From: DATNBT01 sp964579765
GTDB lineage: Bacteria > Acidobacteriota > Vicinamibacteria > Vicinamibacterales > CAVVIG01
Direction of reading: 5' to 3'
Assembly: GCA_964579765.1 (NCBI GenBank)
Contig: CAZOIK010000060.1
Span: 1 to 7,756 of the forward strand
Length of the DNA stretch: 7,756 nucleotides
A program made the translations under genes and the position numbers. Below are positions 1-5,540 of the stretch, one piece after another (position 1 is the first letter of the stretch; each line of letters begins with the position of its first letter). The notes below the pieces were generated by a model, which was given only the letters and a program-made list of their open reading frames with translations, did no database searches and was not told the DNA's origin.

Positions 1-188
1 CGCGCCGCGGCAGCGGCAGGGTACGGACCTGCGGGCGGCAGTTCCGGCGCGGCGTGTCCGGATCGCAGCGAGCGAGACCGGCCGCCGCAGCCCTCGCCGG
101 GCCGCGGCGACGCACCGCCGTGCGGCTGCCCGGCCCCGGGCGCCAATCGGTTGATCGAATGGGCGTTTCAGATCGCCGAATCACCCGC
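1..188. other. Non-coding tail downstream of the polysaccharide cassette
   Basis: This GC-rich stretch lies after the stop codon of the last cassette gene. I see no convincing gene start or protein-like reading frame in it. The frames that stay open here continue through the neighbouring gene on the opposite strand and give arginine-rich, low-complexity translations typical of antisense shadow frames. It does contain dyad symmetry (annotated separately at 99-136) and an overlapping palindrome at 128-141. Whether another gene begins just past the window edge cannot be judged. Confidence 0.6.
99..136 (-). terminator. Possible GC-rich hairpin after the cassette (weak terminator candidate)
   Basis: A symmetrical hairpin can be drawn. 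The outer arm is GGGCCG (99-104) with CGGCCC (131-136), the inner arm is CGCAC (111-115) with GTGCG (120-124), the loop is 4 nt, and a 6/6-nt internal loop separates the arms. It sits about 50-90 nt past the stop codon of the SDR gene, where an operon terminator would be expected. No T-tract follows it on either strand, so it is not a canonical intrinsic terminator. It could act as an mRNA 3' end-stabilising structure or be chance in GC-rich DNA. Confidence 0.25.
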
Positions 189-1151
189 TCAGGAAACGAC
201 GCGATCCATCTGCGCGACCTTCGTCCGGAAGTAGTCGAGCGTGGTGACGAGGCCCTCTTCGAGCGGGACCTTCGGCTCCCAGCCGAGCAGGGTGCGCGCG
301 AGGGTGATGTCGGGCTTGCGCTGCTTCGGGTCGTCCTTCGGCAGCGGCTTGTTGATCAGGCGGCTCTTCGACCCGGTCATGCGGATGATCGTCTGCGCGA
401 TCTCCTTGATGGTCATCTCGCGCGGGTTGCCGATGTTGATCGGCCCGTGCTCCGCCGACAGCATCAGCCGGATGATCCCGTCGACCAGATCGCTGACGTA
501 GGTGAAGCTGCGCGTCTGGCTGCCGTCGCCGAAGATCGTCACGTCCTCGTTGCGCAGCGCCTGGCTGGCGAACGCGGGCACGGCGCGGCCGTCGTTGACG
601 CGCATCCGCGGCCCGTACGTGTTGAAGATGCGGACGATCTTCGTGTCCACGTGATGGTAGTTGTGGTACGCGAACGTCATCGCCTCGGCGGAGCGCGTCG
701 CCTCGTCGTAGACCGCGCGCGGCCCGACCGGGTTGACGTTGCCCCAGTACGTTTCCTTCTGCGGATGCTCCAGCGGATCGCCGTAGACCTCCGACGTTGA
801 CGCCAGCAGGAACGCCGCGCCCTTGGCCTTCGCCAGGCCGAGCGCGTTGTGCGTGCCGAGCGCGCCGACCTTGAGCGTCGGAATGGGCAGCTCCGCGTAG
901 TCGATCGGGCTCGCCGGGCTCGCGAAATGGAGAACGAAGTCTACCGGACCGGAGACAAAGAACGGCTTCGTGACGTTGTGGTCGATCAGCTCGAAGTCGC
1001 GGTCGGCCAGGTGCTGCACGTTGCCGCGGTCGCCCGTGATGAAGTTGTCCACCCCGACGACGGAATAGCCGCGATCGAGGAGCGTTTCGGCGAGGTGCGA
1101 GCCGATGAAGCCGGCCGCCCCGGTGATGACCACGCGGCGCTCAGTAGGCAT
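189..1151 (-). CDS. UDP-glucuronate decarboxylase-like NAD-dependent epimerase/dehydratase (extended SDR)
   Basis: The product is 320 aa, the usual length of bacterial UDP-xylose synthases (UXS), which oxidise and decarboxylate UDP-glucuronate to UDP-xylose with bound NAD+. The N-terminal Rossmann motif GAAGFIGSH spans residues 11-19, with D35 (VDNF) placed to bind the NAD ribose. UXS hallmarks follow: S-T-S-E-V-Y-G-D-P at 118-126, YWGNVNPVGPR at 135-145, and RKPDI at 278-282, where R278 sits near the substrate-binding arginine of the family. The active-site Tyr is present (Y148, in VYDEATR), but the partner Lys of YxxxK is Thr152 (ACG, 696-698). This casts doubt on activity unless it is a base error. 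The ATG start lies inside the 3' end of the upstream transferase gene (11-bp overlap) with only a weak, distant purine stretch, so translation probably depends on coupling. It is the last gene of the cassette and is cytosolic. It could instead be a related SDR of unknown product. Confidence 0.85.
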   Translation of the reverse strand: MPTERRVVITGAAGFIGSHLAETLLDRGYSVVGVDNFITGDRGNVQHLADRDFELIDHNVTKPFFVSGPVDFVLHFASPASPIDYAELPIPTLKVGALGTHNALGLAKAKGAAFLLASTSEVYGDPLEHPQKETYWGNVNPVGPRAVYDEATRSAEAMTFAYHNYHHVDTKIVRIFNTYGPRMRVNDGRAVPAFASQALRNEDVTIFGDGSQTRSFTYVSDLVDGIIRLMLSAEHGPINIGNPREMTIKEIAQTIIRMTGSKSRLINKPLPKDDPKQRKPDITLARTLLGWEPKVPLEEGLVTTLDYFRTKVAQMDRVVS

Positions 1152-2568
1152 GTTTGTGAAAGAAGCCTTTGACGATCGTCAGCCAGATGATCTTGAGATC
1201 GAGCCGCACCGACCAGTTCTCGATGTAATAGAGGTCGTACTCGATGCGCTTGTCGAGGGCCGTGTTGCCGCGCCAGCCGTTCACCTGCGCCCAGCCGGTC
1301 ATGCCCGCCTTCACCTTGTGGCGCAGCATGTACTGCGGGATGCGGTGCTTGAACTGCTCGACGAAGTGCGGGCGCTCGGGGCGCGGGCCGACAATCGACA
1401 TGTCGCCGCGGAACACGTTCCACAACTGGGGCAGTTCGTCGAGGTTCGACTTGCGCAGGAACCGGCCGAGCGCGGTCACGCGCGCGTCGTTCTCGCGCGT
1501 CCACACCGGCCCGGTCTCGCGCTCCGCCTCGTGGACCATCGACCGGAACTTCACGATCGTGAACGGCCGGCCGTCGAGCCCCATGCGCTCTTGTCTGAAG
1601 AGCGCCGGGCCCTTGGACGTCAGCCGGACCAGCAGCCCGATAAGCACCAGCGGAACCGCCAGCACGATCAATGCCGTCGCCGAGATGGCGATGTCGAGCA
1701 CCCGCTTGACGACCGAGTTGAGGCCCTGGAGCGGGATGTCGTTGACGTCGATGACGGGGATGCCGTCCAGATCCCACAGGCGCGCCTTGAGGGCAATCAC
1801 CTGCAGCAGGTCGGGCACCACCTTCACGTCCAGGCACTCGCGCGTCGTCGCGTCGAGGAGGTCGATCATCTTCAGGTGCTGCTCGGGCGGCAGGGCGACG
1901 TACAGATGATCCACCTGCTCCCGGGCGGCGATGTCGGTCGTCTCCTCGATGGTGCCGAGCAGCGGCAGGCCGCGGTAGCCCAGATGGTCGCCGGGGCGAT
2001 CGTCCACGAAGCCGACGATCTGATACCCGAGCTCGCGGTGCTCGAGGATCTTGTCGGCCACGATACGGCCGAGCTCGCCAGACCCGGCGATGAGAATCCG
2101 CCGCAGCCCGAGGCCCGATCGCCAGCGGCGCTCGAACACCTCGCGCATGACTTGCCGCAGGCTGAAGGTCAGCGCGACATTGAGGACGATGAACAGCCCC
2201 CACACCGCCTGTGACACCTCGTACGCGCCTTTGTCGTTGGGCGCGATATAGGTCTGCACATAGAGCGTGACGATGACGCCGAACACGACGGCGAGGATCG
2301 TCCCGACGAGAACGGCGAAGAAGTCGTCCACCCACGATCGCCCGCGGCGCAGGCGATAGAGATTCTGCAGGTGGAACCCGAGCGGCACGAGCACCACGAC
2401 GAACGGCAGCAGGTTGACGTACTGCCGCAGCGGCGGCACGCCCTTCGTGATCGGAATCAGGCCCGTGTGAAACCGGATCGTGTAGGCGATGATGAACGCC
2501 GACAGGCCGAGCAGCGCGTCCGCGCTGATGTAGAACGCCGTGAGGAGCCGGTTGTAGCGGCGCAGCAT
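1141..2568 (-). CDS. Undecaprenyl-phosphate hexose-1-phosphate transferase (WcaJ-type initiating enzyme)
   Basis: The product is 475 aa and belongs to the polyprenyl-phosphate hexose-1-phosphate transferase family, which transfers a sugar-1-phosphate from a UDP-sugar to undecaprenyl phosphate at the inner face of the cytoplasmic membrane. This starts repeat-unit assembly. Four hydrophobic segments (about 9-31, 50-70, 82-108, 120-136) are followed by a Rossmann-like CoA-binding_3 region with GSGELG at 162-167. A further membrane or re-entrant helix (about 290-313) precedes the catalytic bacterial sugar transferase domain. Family signatures are complete: KFRSM (340-344), L-D-E-L-P-Q (376-381, with the Asp-Glu pair D377/E378), GDMSIVGPRPE (388-398), TGWAQVNGWRGNT (424-436) and a C-terminal HKHAY. 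Length and ending resemble WcaJ more than WbaP, so glucose is the likeliest first sugar, but specificity cannot be read from sequence. The ATG overlaps the preceding stop as TGATG (1 bp), with GGTGG about 7 nt upstream as a possible ribosome-binding site. Confidence 0.95.
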   Translation of the reverse strand: MLRRYNRLLTAFYISADALLGLSAFIIAYTIRFHTGLIPITKGVPPLRQYVNLLPFVVVLVPLGFHLQNLYRLRRGRSWVDDFFAVLVGTILAVVFGVIVTLYVQTYIAPNDKGAYEVSQAVWGLFIVLNVALTFSLRQVMREVFERRWRSGLGLRRILIAGSGELGRIVADKILEHRELGYQIVGFVDDRPGDHLGYRGLPLLGTIEETTDIAAREQVDHLYVALPPEQHLKMIDLLDATTRECLDVKVVPDLLQVIALKARLWDLDGIPVIDVNDIPLQGLNSVVKRVLDIAISATALIVLAVPLVLIGLLVRLTSKGPALFRQERMGLDGRPFTIVKFRSMVHEAERETGPVWTRENDARVTALGRFLRKSNLDELPQLWNVFRGDMSIVGPRPERPHFVEQFKHRIPQYMLRHKVKAGMTGWAQVNGWRGNTALDKRIEYDLYYIENWSVRLDLKIIWLTIVKGFFHKHAY

Positions 2569-3659
2569 CAGCCGGCCACCGATTCGAGCTCGCGGCCGAT
2601 CTCGTCAACGAACCGCTCGCGGCTGAAGCGTTCGGCCTGACGCCGGATCGCCGCCGTGTCGAACCGCGTCGCGAGCGCCCGCGCGATGCCGTCGGCGAAC
2701 GCCGCCGCCGACGCGTCTTCGACCAGCACGCCGGTCTCGCCGTTGACCACCGTCTCGGTGGCGCCGCCGCGCGCCAGCGCGACGACCGGACAGCCGCACG
2801 CCTGCGCCTCGACGGGGACGATGCCGAAGTCTTCTTCGCCGGGCAGCAGCGTGACGGCGGCGTGGCGATAGAGCTCGCGAATCTCGTCGTCTTTCTTGCG
2901 TCCGACGAACGTGGTGTGCGCGCCCGCCGCGCGCTCGAGCCGGGCGCGATCGGGGCCGTCGCCGACGACCGTCAGCGGGATGCCGGCGAGCCGCGCGGCC
3001 TCGATGGCGACGTCGATGCGCTTGTACGGCACGAGCGCCGAGACGACGAGCGCGTAAGGTGTGCCGTTGGTGGTGGTCGCGGGGGTGAAGAAGCGGGTAT
3101 CGACGGGCGGATAAACCACTGTCGCGTCTCGATTATAGTATCGGCGGATCCTGCCCGCAACATAATGAGAGATAGCGACATAGCGGTCAGGACGGTCTGC
3201 CGTGCCGCGATCCCAGCGCGCCATCCAGCGCATGGCCTGCCGCATCACCGCGCTGCCCGCCACGCCGGCCCGTTCGGGGCCGAAATAGGCGTCGAACTGA
3301 TCCCACGCGTACCGCATCGGCGTCAGGCAGTAGCAGAGGTGCCGCGCGTTGGCCGATCGGATCACGGACTTCACCGCGCAGTGGCTGATCGAGAGGACGA
3401 CGTCGAAGCGGTCGAGGTCGAACTGCTCGACGGCCGACGGGAAGAGCGGCAGATAGGCGCGGTACAGACGCGGCGCGAACGGCAGGTGCTGCACGAACGA
3501 CGTGTGCGTGCGCATCCGCTCGATCGCGGGTGAGCACGCGCCGGGCACGTGCAGCAGCGTGAACAGGTCGGCGTCCGGAAACCGCGCGCAGATGGCGTCG
3601 AGGACCTTCTCGCCGCCGCGCATCCCCGTCAGCCAGTCGTGGACGATGGCCAGCTTCAC
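2568..3659 (-). CDS. GT4 family glycosyltransferase, WbaZ-like
   Basis: The product is 363 aa when started at GTG 3659. It has the GT-B fold of family 4 retaining glycosyltransferases, which add a sugar from a nucleotide donor to a lipid-linked acceptor at the cytoplasmic membrane surface. Seen in the sequence: an N-terminal strand KLAIVHDWLTGMRGGEK, where GGEK (about 15-18) is the acceptor-side loop; CYCLTPMRYAWD typical of the WbaZ-like subgroup; a donor-side domain beginning VVSALVPYKR; VVGDGPD; and the EX7E motif with E276 and E284 in EDFGIVPVE. WbaZ-type enzymes are often mannosyltransferases, but donor and linkage are not deducible here. A longer frame begins 17 codons upstream (3710). 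I prefer GTG because it gives the canonical N-terminus, overlaps the previous gene's stop as GTGA, and has AGG 7 nt upstream. The gene ends by overlapping the transferase start by one base. Confidence 0.93.
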   Translation of the reverse strand: MKLAIVHDWLTGMRGGEKVLDAICARFPDADLFTLLHVPGACSPAIERMRTHTSFVQHLPFAPRLYRAYLPLFPSAVEQFDLDRFDVVLSISHCAVKSVIRSANARHLCYCLTPMRYAWDQFDAYFGPERAGVAGSAVMRQAMRWMARWDRGTADRPDRYVAISHYVAGRIRRYYNRDATVVYPPVDTRFFTPATTTNGTPYALVVSALVPYKRIDVAIEAARLAGIPLTVVGDGPDRARLERAAGAHTTFVGRKKDDEIRELYRHAAVTLLPGEEDFGIVPVEAQACGCPVVALARGGATETVVNGETGVLVEDASAAAFADGIARALATRFDTAAIRRQAERFSRERFVDEIGRELESVAG

Positions 3660-4765
3660 GGCAGGACCTGGCCGTAGATCTCGCGCACGCGTCGGACCGA
3701 CGACTGCCACGAGAACTGGCTGGCGTGCTGCGGCCCGCGGCGCCGCAGGTCGTTCCGCAGGGCCTGGTCGGTGAGCACGCGGTGCATGCCGTCGGCAATC
3801 GCCTCGGCGCTGTACGGATCGACGAGCACGGCCGCGTCGCCGGCGACCTCGGGCAGCGACGACACGTTCGACGTCACGACCGGCGTGCCGCTCGCCATCG
3901 CCTCGAGCGGCGGCAGGCCGAAGCCTTCATAGAGCGACGGGAACACGAACACGCCGGCGAGGCGATACATGACGGCGAGCGTGTCCTCCGGGACGTAGCC
4001 GAGGAAGCGCACGAAGTTGTGGAGCTGGTGCCGGTGCACGGCGCGCCGAAGGGCGGTGTACTTCGAGAGGTCGTCGCCGATCAGAATCAGCTTCAGCTCG
4101 TCGAGCCCGCGGTTGCGGACGATGTGGAAGGCTTCGATGAGGCGTTCGAGGTTCTTGTGCGGCTTGACGTTGCCCGCGTAGAGCACGAAGTCGCTGTGGA
4201 GCTGATAGCGCTCGCGCACGCGATCGATCGTCTCCTCGTTCGGCTCGGCGCCGAACCGCGGGTCGAACGAGTTGTAGATGACGTCGATCTTGCCGGGCGG
4301 GATGTCCACGAACCGCTGGATGTCGCGCTTGGAGCTCTCCGACACCGTCAGCACTCGCGTCGCGCGCTTGGCGGCGAGCGAGATCGACGTCCGCGCGTAC
4401 GCCAGCGCCCAGCGGTTGGGGAGATACTGCGGGAACATCAGGTGGATGCAGTCGTGAATCGTCACGACCGACGGACACGCGACGAGCGGCGGCAGGACGT
4501 AGTGCGGCGCGTGAAACAGGTCCACCCGCTCGCGCCTGAGCGCCTGCGGAATGGCGAGCTGTTCCGCAAAGGAGTAATTGCCGGCCGTCGAGGGCACCGG
4601 GCGGAAGTTCCTGCCGAGCGCGCACACGGCGGCCGCGTCATCCGGGCGGCTGACGACCACGTATTCCGTGTCGTGATCCATCGCCGCGAGCTCGCGGAGC
4701 AGGTTGCGGATGTAGGTGCCGATGCCGAAGTCGTGCAGCTTGCGGGCGTCGATGCCGATGCGCAC
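3656..4765 (-). CDS. GT4 family glycosyltransferase, MtfB/mannosyltransferase-like
   Basis: The product is 369 aa, with a complete GT-B glycosyltransferase of family 4. It starts with the strand MRIGIDARKL and the glycine-containing acceptor loop HDFGIGTYIRNLL (11-23). The acceptor half continues with HAPHYVLPP (85-93) and VTIHDCIH (101-108). The donor half begins at VLYAGNVKPHKN (194-205), followed by LILIGDD (226-232). The EX7E motif is E280 and E288 in EGFGLPPLE, followed by A-S-G-T-P-V-V. This subgroup commonly adds mannose or related sugars to lipid-linked glycans; the actual donor is unknown. The start is GTG with AGG only 3 nt upstream, so initiation may be weak or leaderless. This is the first gene of the four-gene cassette. 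The region in front of it is about 750 bp with no intact gene, so the cassette promoter most likely lies there. Confidence 0.93.
   Translation of the reverse strand: MRIGIDARKLHDFGIGTYIRNLLRELAAMDHDTEYVVVSRPDDAAAVCALGRNFRPVPSTAGNYSFAEQLAIPQALRRERVDLFHAPHYVLPPLVACPSVVTIHDCIHLMFPQYLPNRWALAYARTSISLAAKRATRVLTVSESSKRDIQRFVDIPPGKIDVIYNSFDPRFGAEPNEETIDRVRERYQLHSDFVLYAGNVKPHKNLERLIEAFHIVRNRGLDELKLILIGDDLSKYTALRRAVHRHQLHNFVRFLGYVPEDTLAVMYRLAGVFVFPSLYEGFGLPPLEAMASGTPVVTSNVSSLPEVAGDAAVLVDPYSAEAIADGMHRVLTDQALRNDLRRRGPQHASQFSWQSSVRRVREIYGQVLP
3657..3668 (-). promoter_or_regulatory. RBS and GTG start that fix the N-terminus of the WbaZ-like gene
   Basis: On the minus strand the end of the upstream GT4 gene reads CCAGGTCCTGCCGTGA. 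The TGA (3656-3658) is that gene's stop and the overlapping GTG (3657-3659) starts the next gene, a 4-bp stop/start overlap typical of translational coupling. AGG lies 7 nt before the GTG. The protein from this point begins (M)KLAIVHDW, the usual start for this GT4 subgroup, whereas the longer frame adds a proline/arginine-rich leader without family character. Confidence 0.8.
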
Positions 4766-4774
4766 TCGCCTGCG

Positions 4775-4783
4775 ATGATATCA
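4775..4783 (-). promoter_or_regulatory. Candidate extended -10 promoter element before the cassette
   Basis: On the minus strand TGATATCAT occurs here: a TGN extension followed by TATCAT, five of six bases matching a housekeeping -10. It stands out as an AT-rich island in very GC-rich DNA. I see no good -35 at the usual distance. The hexamer ends only 9 nt before the GTG start of the first GT4 gene, so a transcript from here would be leaderless or nearly so. It may also be chance; the core is the palindrome GATATC. Confidence 0.3.
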
Positions 4784-4850
4784 AGCCGCGATGGGCAGGA
4801 TGGCTGGGACCGGCGGGTTGCACGGAATCTGAGGTCCGCGCGTCCGAAGC

Positions 4851-5018
4851 GCGGCTGGAATCGGCCCGGACGCCACCTGAAACCGGTCGAACGCCGCCGG
4901 GATCGCGCCGAACGCCACCGGGATCCGGCCGAACGCCACCTGGATCCGCCCGACGGCCGCCGGAATCGGCCCGAACGCAACTTGGATTGGCCGGAACGCC
5001 AGCGGGGTCGCGCGGTTG
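4851..5018. repeat. Tandem array of 21-bp units, seven clear copies and one degenerate
   Basis: Contiguous 21-bp units begin at 4851, 4872, 4893, 4914, 4935, 4956 and 4977. An eighth, much decayed unit runs 4998-5018, and a possible trace lies just before 4851. On the plus strand a typical unit starts GCCRCC, has GGATC or a close variant in the middle, and ends CCGAAC. Copies are diverged from one another, so the array is old or under selection rather than freshly expanded. There are no spacers, so it is not CRISPR. The length is a multiple of three, so frames stay open across it. On the minus strand one frame gives heptads such as F-G-P-I-P-A-A, F-G-R-I-P-V-A and V-G-R-I-Q-V-A. The array ends about 85 bp upstream of the first cassette gene. 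It could be a protein-binding array, a decayed satellite, or part of an unrecognised repeat peptide. Confidence 0.9.
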
Positions 5019-5288
5019 CGTGCCAGGGTCCGCTGGTCGGGCGCCGCGATCGACCGGTTCCGTGCACGCAAGTGCCCGGCACCGCGCCGCAACGGATCTC
5101 GCCCTGCTGACCTCGGAGCGACACCCTCCAGGGAGCGGCGGGAACATGACGGGATCCGCCGGGCACGTGGTGCGAGCCGTGAGGCGCCTGCCGCCGTTCT
5201 CCTGCGGCGCCGCCCGAGCAGGGGGAAGGTCGCGTGCGCTCCAGCGCTGTCGCCGATGAGGTAACATGCCGCGGCAGCGGACTGCAAG

Positions 5289-5540
5289 GTGATTGCCGAA
5301 CGTCCGGCGACTGGCGCGTCCCGAAGAGCGGAGCATCTCTTCTACGTCGCGATGTCGCTCGCGGCGATCGCCATCATGGTGTTCTCGATCCTGGTCGGCG
5401 CGGCGGTCGTGTACCGCCGCGACGCGCCGAGCCACAAGAGGCTGATGCTGTTGGCGACGCTCGTGATTCTGGACGCCGCCACGCGCGGCTGCTGGTTGGA
5501 TAGACGCGAGACCGGGGCCTACCGATCCCACCCCGCGTAA
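5289..5540 (+). pseudogene. Relic of a small multi-pass membrane protein gene
   Basis: This is the only plus-strand stretch with protein-like character. A GTG-initiated frame of 83 codons contains an N-terminal hydrophobic helix (HLFYVAMSLAAIAIMVF, residues 16-32). This runs straight into ILVGAAVVYRRDAPSHKRL and MLLATLVILDAATRG (34-67). The second part resembles the conserved C-terminal section (x-Y-R-R-x-x-x-x-HKRLMLLAT) of membrane proteins of about 200 aa or more that I recall from Acidobacteria. The middle helices appear missing, and the sequence after residue 67 loses similarity and runs into the 3' end of the convergent protease gene (22-bp overlap). I therefore read it as an internally deleted, 3'-decayed gene. 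The family assignment is from memory. A functional two-helix microprotein is a less likely alternative. Confidence 0.5.

Larger units (their letters stand above)
4766..5288. other. Long intergenic region containing the tandem repeat array
   Basis: I find no convincing gene between the relic membrane gene and the first cassette gene. All frames that stay open across it translate to arginine-, alanine- or glycine-rich sequence, or to short-period repeats caused by the 21-bp array (4851-5018). The remaining part (5019-5288) has small dyads, for example two GGCGCC palindromes at 5183-5188 and 5205-5210, and a GTGCC/GGCAC dyad near 5073-5083. I recognise no riboswitch, tRNA or small RNA. By position it should contain the promoter of the polysaccharide cassette. 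Confidence 0.6.

Noticed and set aside
1105..2214. Long plus-strand frames opposite the cassette (also around 54-800 and 3725-5110)
   Set aside because: They are antisense shadows with Arg/His/Val/Asp-rich composition and no recognisable motifs, opposite well-supported genes.
986..2608. A 540-codon minus-strand frame overlapping the phosphotransferase gene
   Set aside because: It is a low-complexity Arg/Pro/Ala-rich shadow in high-GC DNA. The 475-aa frame in the same place carries every family signature.
3660..3710. Longer N-terminus (17 extra codons) for the WbaZ-like glycosyltransferase
   Set aside because: The extra residues are not family-like and would lie inside the preceding GT4 gene. 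The GTG at 3657-3659 gives the canonical N-terminus, an AGG at good spacing and a GTGA overlap.
4851..5018. CRISPR array
   Set aside because: The 21-bp units are contiguous with no unique spacers, are diverged from one another, and no cas gene is nearby.
5026..5090. Possible sigma-54 (-24/-12) promoters on the minus strand, as seen at some exopolysaccharide operons
   Set aside because: Two GGCAC-like -24 elements occur, but in both cases the GC of the -12 element is one base out of register and the TTGC is not matched.
5183..5211. GC-rich dyad between two GGCGCC palindromes as a terminator
   Set aside because: Stems are short, the best fold has a bulge and a 9-nt loop, and no T-tract follows on either strand.
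4781..5287. A 168-codon minus-strand frame whose second half is a run of F-G-x-I-P-x-A heptads
   Set aside because: The first half is arginine/alanine-rich with no protein-like features, and there is no ribosome-binding site. The heptads follow automatically from a 21-bp repeat being a multiple of three. Other frames across the array are also open and periodic. I kept the repeat itself as a feature.
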